Below, piece after piece: positions 35,901 to 44,550 of a stretch of DNA of 64,000 nucleotides. A program made the translations under genes and the position numbers. The notes beneath the pieces were generated by a model. The model saw only the letters and a program-made list of their open reading frames with translations, did no database searches and was not told the DNA's origin. How positions within the stretch are numbered: position 1 is the stretch's first letter; each line of letters starts with the position of its first letter. The stretch comes from Arthrobacter sp. NtRootA1 (GTDB lineage: Bacteria > Actinomycetota > Actinomycetes > Actinomycetales > Micrococcaceae), in the NCBI RefSeq assembly GCF_019976975.1, contig NZ_AP024630.1, positions 1,922,001-1,986,000 on the forward strand. Reading direction: 5' to 3'.

Positions 35901-35929
35901 TTGACGATACTTAAAGTATCTTCGACAAT
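35901..35929 (+). promoter_or_regulatory. promoter with 15-bp palindromic operator before the transfer block
   Basis: TTGACG (35901-35906) and GACAAT (35924-35929) are spaced by 17 bases. A perfect palindrome, GATACTTAAAGTATC (35906-35920), fills the spacer. The AT-rich stretch stands out from its surroundings. It points toward the sigma-like gene at 36027. A bound repressor would block RNA polymerase, so this looks like the control point of the transfer operon. Confidence 0.6.
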
Positions 35930-36026
35930 AAATTTTAGATGCTTTCGTTGGTGGTCTGAGTTGGCTCGGCCACGACAACGTGGCCGCGGCGCGGCGGACG
36001 TTAGAGGACAGTAGCTATTTGAAGCG

Positions 36027-36929
36027 GTGAGGGCCGTGAGCCTAAGCGACAACATCGAGCAAGCCGAACACCTGCAGTCACGCCCCGGAACGGTGGACAT
36101 CTCGCTCACTGGTCCGCCGGAACCGAGGCTGTCCGTGTCCGTTGACCAGATGATGGGAGCGGTTGAAGGGGTGCGGCGCTACGTCGTTTCTCACTTGGCT
36201 CATATCGGACGCGCATGCGATGTCGACGACGTCCTGCAGGACATCCGTGTGGCTGTCTGGAATGGAGTAGCACGGGGGAGCTACCGCGCGTTGCCTGGTG
36301 TCCCCTTTGAAGCATGGGTCCAGGGCGTGACGTCGAACATCTGCGCCGCCCACGCCCGCCGCGAGCTCAACCACAAGACCTTGCCTCTGTTGCTCGACCC
36401 CACGGGCGACGAGGTCTTGGGTTCCTGGGGCCGGCTTTCAGCGATCCTCATCGCGCAGGAGAATCCCGAAAACCAGGAGATCATCGACCATGAGTGGGCG
36501 GTTATGGTCCTGCAGTTGACTCGAGAAGCTGTGTCAACGCCAACGTGGCGGATGGCCGTTGAAAGCCTCACCGCGCCTCGCCAATATGCGCTCCCAACGC
36601 CTCACGACCGTCGTCGATGGAACGCCGTGACTGCTGTGCGCCAGACGGCGAAGACAGTCAGCCTGGCACTCGATGTCACCCCGGGCAGCATTGGCGATAT
36701 TGGCCAACTCTGTCAGCGTGCGGTTGAGTGCCTCCCAAGTGTCCTCCTGCGTGAGGTCGCCAACGCGATAGTTCTTCCCGACATCCACGGATCAGAACGG
36801 CAAACAGCGATTGCTCGGCTGGCCCGGGACCTGGGCGTCACCGATCGCTATGTTGCTGTGCAGATCGGCACCGCGCGACGGCTCTACCAAACCGCTTGGC
36901 GCGTAGTCCGCAGGTCGGCCTCCTTCTAA
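36027..36929 (+). CDS. sigma-70 region 2-containing protein (ICE sigma-like factor)
   Basis: The 300-residue protein has a clear sigma region 2 in residues 45-115: VRRYVVSHLAHIGRACDVDD, VLQDIRVAVWNGVARGSYRA and FEAWVQGVTSNICAAHARRE, matching the core-binding and -10 recognition helices of ECF-type factors. A canonical region 4 is not obvious. The C-terminal helical part (QTAIARLARDLGVTDRYVAV) may be a divergent one, and a roughly 120-residue insert separates them. Start GTG 36027 (GTG 36036 is possible). As first gene of the transfer block it may direct polymerase to element promoters; an alternative is an inactive sigma relative. Confidence 0.6.
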   Translation: MRAVSLSDNIEQAEHLQSRPGTVDISLTGPPEPRLSVSVDQMMGAVEGVRRYVVSHLAHIGRACDVDDVLQDIRVAVWNGVARGSYRALPGVPFEAWVQGVTSNICAAHARRELNHKTLPLLLDPTGDEVLGSWGRLSAILIAQENPENQEIIDHEWAVMVLQLTREAVSTPTWRMAVESLTAPRQYALPTPHDRRRWNAVTAVRQTAKTVSLALDVTPGSIGDIGQLCQRAVECLPSVLLREVANAIVLPDIHGSERQTAIARLARDLGVTDRYVAVQIGTARRLYQTAWRVVRRSASF

Positions 36930-36983
36930 TCGGCGGATGCCTTTGCTCCGCAGCTGACATCCAATGCCTCTTAGGTGGTGATC

Positions 36984-37700
36984 ATGAGCATTCGCAAGGC
37001 AAGTGGGGTGCGGACACGTTTAGGTCGATGGGTCTTTGGCCTGGCGATCATTTTCTTTGTTGGCTCATTGGCTCTGCTAATCGCACTGCCGTCCAAAGGG
37101 CCAGCCACAGGGGCGCCGCCAGTGGCTACTCTAGATGCTTCGTCGGATCCTGCGCCGACCACATCTCCGTCCGCCACACGTCCCTCAGCGAAACCCTCGG
37201 GAACGAGGAAGCCGTCTGTTTCACCTGCCCCCGGGCCGACGGACTTTCGGGCAGTTGCCGCTGCTGCTGCCGAGGCTATCTACACTTGGGATACCAGGAC
37301 CTCGACCTACTCAGAGGTCTACGGCAGGATGCGCACTCTTTGGGTCTTGCTTCCGGATGGTTCCAATCCCTGGACCGTTCTGGTTCAAGAGTTCGAGGCA
37401 ACTGGCGTAAACGCTGGATCCTTCGTGTCTTTGGCGGGCCAAGGCGCCTTTCGTGAGGCGAAATCGGAGTCGTTGACGTGCGACGAACAGCTGGTCAAGG
37501 TGCGCGAACGGCCCGCTCCGTGGCCGGGGTTGCATGTCTGCACTGTGCGACTCTCGGTCGAGGACCACACCTCGGCAAGTACCAGCTCGTACTCCGCACC
37601 CGTCAGTGTCATGGTTAACTGTCCTCCTGCTCCGACAGCACCTGCTGATCGTTGCGTGATGGTCGCGTTCTACGCGTCATCCGACCGGATCGTTTACTGA
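36984..37700 (+). CDS. VirB8/TcpC-like conjugal transfer protein
   Basis: The 238-residue protein has a short basic N-terminus, one transmembrane helix (about 15-38, WVFGLAIIFFVGSLALLIAL), a Pro/Ser/Thr linker (about 45-82) and an extracellular alpha/beta domain from about residue 85 (AAAAAEAIYTWDTRTSTYSE). That layout, with an NTF2-like domain, is shared by VirB8 and by TcpC of Gram-positive conjugation systems. It has two Cys pairs in the outer domain. The ATG 36984 is preferred to the GTG at 36975. Its stop overlaps the next start (TGATG), so it is coupled to the cell-wall hydrolase. Confidence 0.55.
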   Translation: MSIRKASGVRTRLGRWVFGLAIIFFVGSLALLIALPSKGPATGAPPVATLDASSDPAPTTSPSATRPSAKPSGTRKPSVSPAPGPTDFRAVAAAAAEAIYTWDTRTSTYSEVYGRMRTLWVLLPDGSNPWTVLVQEFEATGVNAGSFVSLAGQGAFREAKSESLTCDEQLVKVRERPAPWPGLHVCTVRLSVEDHTSASTSSYSAPVSVMVNCPPAPTAPADRCVMVAFYASSDRIVY

Positions 37701-38806
37701 TGCCTCATCTCGGGCTTGCCGTCATTCTCGGCCGACGACACACGCTCTTTAGGCTGGTCGGAGCCTTCCTTGCGGTGGTCGTGCTCGCATTTGCTGTGGT
37801 TGCCAGCGCGGTGGTGGTTGTTTTGGTGGGGGATCGTCCGACGGCGGCCGTCGCCTGTTTCGCTGGCGCTGAGGCCGGTGCTGGTGGCGGCCCCGATGTG
37901 CTCGACCTGCCAACCGGCGTAGGAGTCGCAGGGCTTTCGGCGGCCCAAGTGAATGTCGCCGAGGGCTACGTCTCGGTCGGCAAAGGACTCGGCTTGCCTC
38001 GAGAGGCACTGGTCATCGCCATCATGATGTCCTTGCAAGAGTCTAGCTTGCGGATGTTGGCCAATATCAACGTGCCAGAGTCCTTCAACTTTCCGCACGA
38101 CGGCGTTGGTAGCGATCACGACTCCGTCGGCTCGGCCCAGCAGCGTCCTGCCGCCGGATGGGGGAGTGTGCAGGAGCTGATGGATGTCACCTACAACGCT
38201 AGAGCTTTTTATGGAGGGATGTCGGGGCCGAATCACGGAAGCCCGCGGGGGTTGTTGGATATCCCCGGGTGGGCTTCCATGGGCAAAGGACAGGCTGCAC
38301 AGGCGGTGCAGGTTGCGGTCTTCCCAGAGCTGTATGACCGGTGGGAGCCGCAAGCTTCAGCGATCGTGGATGCCCTTAGCGGGGTTGCGCCTGCTCGTGT
38401 TTGCACGGACGCTCCCGCCGCGGGCTCGGACGTCGTCCCAGCTGAAGAATCAAGCCAGATCCGCCAGGAAATTCTTCGCTTCACCAAGATGGGGGTCGGC
38501 GGCGCATACGTTTGGGGCGGCACAGCGTTCAAGGCATGGGATTGCTCCGGATACGTTCAGTGGATATACCGACAGGTCGGCATTGAGCTTCCGCGGGTGG
38601 AGCAGTGGCGGGTAGGGCGGATCACGGACTCCCCACAAATCGGCGACCTGGTTGTGCAGAATCCCCAAGGTCCGTATAACTGGGGACACGTCGGCATTTA
38701 CGCAGGGGACGGGCTCATGTACAGTGCGCTGAATCCGTCTGCTGGGACGCTGCTACATCCAATTGATTGGAACCCCGGTTCTGCATTCTTCGTGTTGCTG
38801 GGCTAG
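37700..38806 (+). CDS. NlpC/P60 peptidoglycan hydrolase of the transfer system
   Basis: The 368-residue protein has an N-terminal membrane anchor (about 20-45, LFRLVGAFLAVVVLAFAVVA), a middle domain of about 170 residues with EALVIAIMMSLQESSL, in which the Glu may belong to a lysozyme-like site, and a C-terminal NlpC/P60 domain. The latter has Cys in AWDCSGYVQWIY and His in NWGHVGIYAGDG, with the conserved GDLVV strand between. Two-domain hydrolases of this type (as in TcpG and VirB1-like proteins) open the cell wall for the conjugation channel. It is coupled to the VirB8-like gene. Confidence 0.8.
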   Translation: MPHLGLAVILGRRHTLFRLVGAFLAVVVLAFAVVASAVVVVLVGDRPTAAVACFAGAEAGAGGGPDVLDLPTGVGVAGLSAAQVNVAEGYVSVGKGLGLPREALVIAIMMSLQESSLRMLANINVPESFNFPHDGVGSDHDSVGSAQQRPAAGWGSVQELMDVTYNARAFYGGMSGPNHGSPRGLLDIPGWASMGKGQAAQAVQVAVFPELYDRWEPQASAIVDALSGVAPARVCTDAPAAGSDVVPAEESSQIRQEILRFTKMGVGGAYVWGGTAFKAWDCSGYVQWIYRQVGIELPRVEQWRVGRITDSPQIGDLVVQNPQGPYNWGHVGIYAGDGLMYSALNPSAGTLLHPIDWNPGSAFFVLLG

Positions 38807-39243
38807 GTAGAGAACGAAACTGTCAATCCGCTGCTCGAGGAATCTACCATCGGAAGACGGATGGCTGATCACCAGGACCACCCTTGGCCACACGCAGATG
38901 CGCTTCAGCTGACAACACAGGGACCGAGGTTGGTGCTGAACCGGGTGGTGTCGTGGCACGAAACGTTCACGGTATAGGCCGTAGGGACAACACAATCTAC
39001 GTGATTCCCCGCCCATATGAAACGGCTCCACATGCTGCCGGATAGTACTCCTGCGCAGACTTTCCTCTCAGCACACCGGGCGGGAAGCTCGTATAACTCG
39101 AGTCGTCGAGAGCAATCCGGAAAGCTACAGGCTCTGAGCTGCTACATAAAGGGCAAATGGCCGAGGTTCGTACCAATCTTGTGATTTCATTTAGGGGTGG
39201 TGGTCCGTAAGGGGCTCGCGGAAAAACTTAGCGGGGGAGATTG
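38807..39243. other. 437-base gap before the SMC-nuclease cassette
   Basis: No convincing gene is seen; the reading frames are short and Cys/Arg rich. It probably holds the cassette's promoter, and GGGGGAG at 39233-39239 is the ribosome binding site of the first cassette gene. The gap marks the left joint where the cassette separates the hydrolase gene from the other transfer genes. Confidence 0.5.
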
Positions 39244-39909
39244 ATGGCTGGTCCAACGACACGCATGCAAGATGTTGTCCGGATCCTAATGCTGATCGAC
39301 AAAGCGGCCGAACCGACCACACCCTCGGATCTTGCCGACGATTCTGCACTGGAGTCAGCTGTGGGGGTCGTTCGATCCCAAGTTCGGCTGCAGAAGTTAG
39401 ATTTCTGGGTTAGGAACCCAGACTACTTAGCGATGGAACTGCTCAACGATTACGAACTACACCACGATCAAACGCTGTTTGAGATGGCCGCCGAAATTCT
39501 CGATAGTGAGGAACCGGAACTGCGAAGATATCCCATGCTCCGCTACCTATTCGGAGCATATGAGGACCTGGAAGACGCGCTCTCCGTTCTGCGGCAGGCA
39601 GATCTAGTGGTGCGGCGGAAGAAGGGGCGGATTGGCCATATCACCCGAACCGACTACTTCCTTCTGGGAACGGGGCGTGAGCTTGCCGCAAAGATAGCTT
39701 CAGATTATGCCGATCTTGGATGGTATTCAGCCCGCGCTGCCCTCGTTGTTGCCCTGTCTGACGGGCAAGGAGCAACGCAGCTGAAAGATCGTCAATACAT
39801 CGTCGAGGAGTACTTGGAAACCCCGCACGGAATGAGAATTCCCAGCATCGCCCAGAAGGCGCGCGAACGCTTAGATTTCATTCGGCGCACAAGAGAGGAA
39901 AACAATTGA
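39244..39909 (+). CDS. small middle component of an SMC-nuclease cassette (ABC-3C/Lamassu-like)
   Basis: The 221-residue protein is helical with a winged-helix-like core (VRILMLIDKAAEPTTPSDLA near the start and EDALSVLRQADLVVRRKKGR in the middle). It has no catalytic motif. It is encoded directly before an SMC-like ATPase (4-base overlap), the position of the middle component in ABC-3C systems and of the small LmuC-type subunit in Lamassu. ATG 39244 has GGGGGAG four bases upstream. The proposed role is a structural or DNA-loading subunit. I recognise no exact family. Confidence 0.5.
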   Translation: MAGPTTRMQDVVRILMLIDKAAEPTTPSDLADDSALESAVGVVRSQVRLQKLDFWVRNPDYLAMELLNDYELHHDQTLFEMAAEILDSEEPELRRYPMLRYLFGAYEDLEDALSVLRQADLVVRRKKGRIGHITRTDYFLLGTGRELAAKIASDYADLGWYSARAALVVALSDGQGATQLKDRQYIVEEYLETPHGMRIPSIAQKARERLDFIRRTREENN

Positions 39910-41891
39910 TCCCCACAGCGTCCCAGATTGTCGAACAGATCAGCGAAAAAATTAGGCTTCCTGTGGATCGAGTGGAGACGATTCTAAGCGCGCAAGGGGT
40001 TTCGCTTTTTCCAACAGCTCCGCCGCGACGATCGATCGACATTCGCAGGTTGTCGTTCAGTGGGCAACGAGTCAATACGAAATGGGACGGGCCATTTGAG
40101 GCCATTTTTACCTTCCAGTACGGAGTGACGGCGCTTATTACTGACGCAAACCTTCGTGGGAAGTCGTCAGTCCTTGAGCTCATTACCTGGGCGCTGCGCG
40201 GTAGCCCGAGGAGCCTCCGGGACGACGTGCGGCCATGGTTCGAGAGAATAGTTTTGGAATACGCCATTAACGGACAGCCTATGGCGGTTCGCCTTCGTCG
40301 GAGTGAAGAAGGTCATCGCGCAGACGTCTACCGTGCAAACGAAGCAGAGGCGCTGGCTTCTTTCCTCGACGGGGAGCCGGTTCCTGCAGGTGGAGTTCAT
40401 GTCCTGGCCGAAGACCTTTCAACAGAGGATTTCAAGGAATTTCAAGATCAGCTGATGATGGCATCCTTAGGCCTCGATCCAATCTTTAATTTTCAAAAGC
40501 GCAAGGGGAGTGCAGATGGAGATGCGCGGGAGAACACTTGGCCGGCCTACTTCGGAGGTTTATATCTTCCGCGGGCCGGATCCGACATCCTTTTTGGGGA
40601 CACCGTTTTTGCTGCGCTTCCGGCGAGAATTCTGCAGATGTTCTGCAACGTCCCCCTGATGGGTGAGCAGATCCGACTAACGACTCTAAAAAAGGTACTT
40701 CAGCAGGACCAAGCAAACCAGCGGAGACGGCTGTCCGAGGACGCGGCGGCGAGGGCTTCGGACCGCCAAACCACACTCGAATCGTTCCGTGCTGTGGAAG
40801 CGCAACTTGCGGCGCTTCCGACGACAAGTGCAAGATCATATGCGGCCATCATCGGCGATGTACGGGACGCGGAAGCGATCTGGCGAACAGCTTCTGCGGA
40901 GCGACGAGCTACGCAAATAACGTTCGATGAAGCGAAAGAAATACGTCAAGCAGAGGAACTGCGGGTCAACAATCAACGCGAAACAGCTCTAGCTGAATTG
41001 CTCTTCCATGGCCTTTCCCCAAAGCACTGCCCGCGCTGTGAACAGTCCATTGGGGTCAGTCGCCAACAACGCGAAGTCGATGAACACGAGTGCTCGGTTT
41101 GTGCTCGTGAACTGCCACCGGTGCAACCAGAGTCAGCTGAGGAGTTAGAACCGGAGGAGACCGAAGACTCCCTGGTGGCACTGAAAGCCGCAGAGGCAGC
41201 GGCGCAACAAAGCCTAGAAAACGCAAATCAGCACGAGCAGGCGTTGCGCGATACTCTCCAGAACCTCACGAATGAGCTGACATTAGCGAGTGCCTCGCAA
41301 GAACGTGCCGAACGAGAGGCTCTCAAACTGGAGTTGGCCCGCCTCGAGGGGCGACTTGAGTCGATGCCATCAACCGCATACGCAGATGAGACTCCCGAGA
41401 CACTACGCGTCGTCGACGCCACCTGCGAGGCACTCAACCAGATCACCCATAAGGCCGCGCTGGACATCTTTGCGGATCTGAACGCTCAAATCGCAAAGAT
41501 GGGTCGGGAATTCGGCATCGACAACTTGGACTCCGTCGAGCTGAATCGGAACGGCGGCATGCAGGTCATAACCGCCGGGGTGCCTACGCCGTTCAAGAAG
41601 CTCAGTGGTGGTGAACGACTCCGTTTGCGAGTCGCCGTAGTAATCGCCCTTCTTAGAGTCGGCCAAAAGTCGGGAGTTGGATCACATCCGGGGCTGGTTT
41701 TGCTGGACTCGCCCGGAGCTGACGAGCTTGCCACCGAAGATGAGACGACTTTGCTCAAGGAACTCGACGGTTTGAAAGACGAACTACCCGGTTTGCAGGT
41801 TGTTATCGCCTCCGCGGAGCCAGACGCCGTCTTGGGACATCTGCCGGATGAATCGATCTACTCAAGACTTGATGGCGGCCCGCTGTGGTGA
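39906..41891 (+). CDS. SMC/Rad50-like ATPase with zinc-hook cysteines
   Basis: The 661-residue protein is a compact ABC ATPase with a coiled-coil insert. The N-terminal half has a P-loop variant, ANLRGKSSVLELI (81-93), within ALITDANLRGKSS. The coiled coil (about 260-365 and 415-490) is broken by CPRC (375-378) and CSVC (396-399), a zinc hook. The C-terminal half carries the ABC signature KLSGGERLRLR (565-575) and Walker B GLVLLDSPGADE (596-607). This is the Rad50/SbcC-like AAA_23 type used in Lamassu and ABC-3C defence. It starts with TTG overlapping the previous stop. It is probably the DNA-sensing motor of the cassette. Confidence 0.75.
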   Translation: MIPTASQIVEQISEKIRLPVDRVETILSAQGVSLFPTAPPRRSIDIRRLSFSGQRVNTKWDGPFEAIFTFQYGVTALITDANLRGKSSVLELITWALRGSPRSLRDDVRPWFERIVLEYAINGQPMAVRLRRSEEGHRADVYRANEAEALASFLDGEPVPAGGVHVLAEDLSTEDFKEFQDQLMMASLGLDPIFNFQKRKGSADGDARENTWPAYFGGLYLPRAGSDILFGDTVFAALPARILQMFCNVPLMGEQIRLTTLKKVLQQDQANQRRRLSEDAAARASDRQTTLESFRAVEAQLAALPTTSARSYAAIIGDVRDAEAIWRTASAERRATQITFDEAKEIRQAEELRVNNQRETALAELLFHGLSPKHCPRCEQSIGVSRQQREVDEHECSVCARELPPVQPESAEELEPEETEDSLVALKAAEAAAQQSLENANQHEQALRDTLQNLTNELTLASASQERAEREALKLELARLEGRLESMPSTAYADETPETLRVVDATCEALNQITHKAALDIFADLNAQIAKMGREFGIDNLDSVELNRNGGMQVITAGVPTPFKKLSGGERLRLRVAVVIALLRVGQKSGVGSHPGLVLLDSPGADELATEDETTLLKELDGLKDELPGLQVVIASAEPDAVLGHLPDESIYSRLDGGPLW

Positions 41892-41960
41892 TGCGTTGCT
41901 CCTGACTTGTTCTCCAGGTATGGCTTGATGTCTGCGCGGAAACCAGAGAGGTATGACCAA

Positions 41961-43967
41961 ATGCGTATGGAAAAGGCCCTTAAACGAGAGGCTGTCCCAG
42001 ATCCGGCAGATCTGGACGCTCTTGTCAGCTTCGGCGACGAACTGTACCAGTCGGTGGAACCAACGGACTTTGCGGATCAAGATGTGCTTACTTTGTGCGC
42101 CCGAGATTGTGCGCCTGAGTTCATTGCCTTGGCAGAAGCTGCAGCTCGCGCACACGATGTTCATGCTCCGACGTTGTTACAGGAGGCGGCTAACGCACTA
42201 CCTCGATTAGTCCGGTTAGTTTTCGCGGAGGCGTCCGATGTCGCGTTATCGTCACCGTACCTCATCAAACTTCAAGAACGGGCGATCGCTAATGGCTTGG
42301 AATCCCGATTCGAACAAGTTCGTAATAACGGCGGTCTCCAAGCATATGCGTATCTCCAAACGCTCACACGCATGGGGCTCGTATCGGCAGCCGCAAAATT
42401 CAAGGCACTGGGATTATTCTGCTCTATCGACGTGGAAACCGATAGCGATGAGTTGCTCGAGAGACTGCCCCGTTTAGCAGGTATGGCCAAGGAGCAGTGG
42501 AATGCTGATGAACTGGATCCGGTACTTCAATCCCTCGTCACCCATGAGGTATCGAAAAGCGATGCAATGTTCGAGCTTGGACAGTTGGCGCTTCGGAACG
42601 CCTTGGAGGCAAGCACGCTAGAGGAGATCGTGGGAAAGTTGGCGCATGCACGGGACGCCTTCTATGGTGTAGAACGTCGCGAGGAGGGGAGAGACGACGC
42701 CACGCTTATTCGCGCCGCTCTGGACATTGTTTTGGCATTTATCTCTTCGCCCAGGCTTCCGGCATCAGCGTCCGAAAGCTGGGAAGAACTGCATGTCGCA
42801 CTCTGGCGAAGGACCGCGTTTTCGACTCGAGCACGGCTAGGTGAGTGGGCCGCGCCAAGAGCGCAAGCTGAAATCGAGTGGTACCGTCTCAGCGCCAGCT
42901 TGCAGCAAGTCATCGCGCCTCTCGGAAAGCCATCATGGATCAAGCCGATCGATACTTTGCAGTCGGTTCTGGCCGCCTATCAGGCCTCCCGCTCCCTAAC
43001 CGTGATCTCCCCGGAGGGCATACGGAAAGTCCTTGAACCCACAATTGAGGCAGCATTCATCCGGCGGGAGGGCCTTCTTGGGCACTTGAAGGATGTACTC
43101 CATGCCGACGAATTACTCCCGCTAGAAAGGGATGCAGCGGAGGCCATATTGGCGGCCACGAGTTCCTCAGCGACCAATGGAAGTGATACGCCGGGAAAAC
43201 TTTGGTCGGTGGCACCGTCACTTGCTAGCGAGCTTGGCCTTGAGTTCGGGTCACCGGAAGCCGATGGTTTCATTGAGCTTGCCGAGCGGGCGCCCACTGC
43301 CTTAGCACTGCTAAACAAAAAGGCTGAAGCCCGGGCACGGGCTCTCTCTCGTGAGTCGGATCCAATCGTCGATGACTTGATTTCCAAGGTGGTCGCTGAA
43401 CTCGCTACTTGCGAGGACTTCGTGAGAATTGAGACGGTCCGCGAAGAGTTTCTCGACATTCTTACCAACCTCCTCCGTTTTGCTGCTGACCGAGTCGACG
43501 CAAGTCGGGAGAGCTGGAAGGACGAGATTAGATACCTCTTTCCCCCGTCTGACGGGAAGCCGTTTACTGAGGACTTCCTGCAAAAAGACGCGTACTCTTG
43601 GCTATCCAGCTCTTCTCTTCGACCACACATTCGAATGGAGGAAAGAGACATTGCTTCCGGGCGAGCTGACATCACCATCGCCCAAGAACATCGATTTGTG
43701 GTCGAAGTGAAGCGCGAGTTGAAAGACTCGTCACGGCAGTCAGTTGCGTCGAACTATGGGGGACAGGCCGCTGCCTATTCCGCAGCAGGACCTAGGCTGT
43801 CTATTGCCCTAATATTGGACCTAACCGACCACGCACAGGGAGTTCCTTCTCTTAGGGAGTCCGTTTGGGTCGATGCGGTGGCTATTCCCAACGCGGCGCC
43901 CCGGCACGTGGTCACAATTGTCGTCCGTGGCAACAGGCAAGTCCCTCGACACACTAAATCCGGCTAA
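41961..43967 (+). CDS. effector with C-terminal PD-(D/E)xK nuclease motif
   Basis: From ATG 41961 (AGAGAGG nine bases upstream; TTG 41907 or ATG 41928 are possible) the protein has 668 residues. The first 540 are helical and unrecognised. The C-terminal 130 show a nuclease fold: ERDIASGRADITIAQ with Asp570, and RFVVEVKREL with Glu582 and Lys584, then an SNYGGQAAAYS helix, the D...ExK order. In ABC-3C and Lamassu systems such a nuclease is released or activated by the SMC subunit when invading DNA is sensed. The gap after the ATPase stop is 69 bases, so it is in the same operon. Confidence 0.6.
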   Translation: MRMEKALKREAVPDPADLDALVSFGDELYQSVEPTDFADQDVLTLCARDCAPEFIALAEAAARAHDVHAPTLLQEAANALPRLVRLVFAEASDVALSSPYLIKLQERAIANGLESRFEQVRNNGGLQAYAYLQTLTRMGLVSAAAKFKALGLFCSIDVETDSDELLERLPRLAGMAKEQWNADELDPVLQSLVTHEVSKSDAMFELGQLALRNALEASTLEEIVGKLAHARDAFYGVERREEGRDDATLIRAALDIVLAFISSPRLPASASESWEELHVALWRRTAFSTRARLGEWAAPRAQAEIEWYRLSASLQQVIAPLGKPSWIKPIDTLQSVLAAYQASRSLTVISPEGIRKVLEPTIEAAFIRREGLLGHLKDVLHADELLPLERDAAEAILAATSSSATNGSDTPGKLWSVAPSLASELGLEFGSPEADGFIELAERAPTALALLNKKAEARARALSRESDPIVDDLISKVVAELATCEDFVRIETVREEFLDILTNLLRFAADRVDASRESWKDEIRYLFPPSDGKPFTEDFLQKDAYSWLSSSSLRPHIRMEERDIASGRADITIAQEHRFVVEVKRELKDSSRQSVASNYGGQAAAYSAAGPRLSIALILDLTDHAQGVPSLRESVWVDAVAIPNAAPRHVVTIVVRGNRQVPRHTKSG

Positions 43968-44256
43968 CGAGGGACAATTCTCGGGAGATCGCTCAATTTC
44001 TACCATTCGATCACGGCCTCGTGCAACAGACATCAACAGCAACTGTCGCTCTGCGCCCGGTCGCCTAGCCCGGGGCGGCGCGGTGTACGCCGGCTTAGGA
44101 ACTAGGGCATCGATTGCCGTGGGGCGGAGGTAGTCCTTCACCCTCGGCCAGTACCTTGGGTTGTTGTGTGCGTCATGTCGTTGCCACCCGCCCCATCCAT
44201 GAAGTCGTGAGCCCAATCAGCTCATTCCATTGGAAGACGACTGGATGGAGCACCAG
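43968..44256. other. 289-base gap between the cassette and the transfer genes
   Basis: No supported gene. The start of the next gene is preceded by GGATGGAG (44243-44250). I saw no terminator with a U tract after the nuclease gene and no direct repeat shared with the gap at 38807-39243 beyond eight-base matches expected by chance. Confidence 0.45.
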
Positions 44257-44544
44257 ATGTTTCTGGCAGCGGTGGATCCCGGGATCACACCAAACGCGAA
44301 TTTCCCTTTTCTTGAGTCGTTGAAGCAGATCGGCGGGGGCATCCTCGTCGGCGCGTTCATCGTCATCGCCATCGTGGCGATCATCGGAGCCGCGATGCTC
44401 CTGGCCGGCAAGCTTAGTCAATCGTCGCGGCTCGCTTCCGGCGGTGGAGTGATACTGCTCTGGACGGGCCCGGTCGCGGCGATCCTGGGCGGAATCAACG
44501 GTTACATCCTCTGGTCACAGACGGCATTCCCGCTCGGATTCTGA
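44257..44544 (+). CDS. VirB2/TrbC-like small membrane protein of the T4SS
   Basis: The 95-residue protein has two transmembrane helices, about 24-47 (GILVGAFIVIAIVAIIGAAM) and 58-80 (GVILLWTGPVAAILGGINGY), with a short N-terminal part that includes FLAAVDPGITPN. This two-helix form, next to a VirB6-type gene, fits the pilin-like VirB2/TrbC family. There is no clear cleavable signal peptide. ATG 44257 is supported by GGATGGAG; upstream in-frame ATGs at 44230 and 44245 are weaker. The next gene begins six bases downstream. Confidence 0.55.
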   Translation: MFLAAVDPGITPNANFPFLESLKQIGGGILVGAFIVIAIVAIIGAAMLLAGKLSQSSRLASGGGVILLWTGPVAAILGGINGYILWSQTAFPLGF

Positions 44545-44550
44545 GCCGTC

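Noticed and set aside
39244..43967. Wadjet (JetABCD) as identity of the SMC cassette
   Set aside because: There is no MukF/JetA-like gene and no Toprim JetD-like gene, and the ATPase is Rad50-like and much shorter than JetC.
38849..44257. GGAAGACG shared by the two gaps flanking the cassette, as insertion repeats
   Set aside because: An eight-base match between gaps of about 440 and 290 bases is expected by chance.
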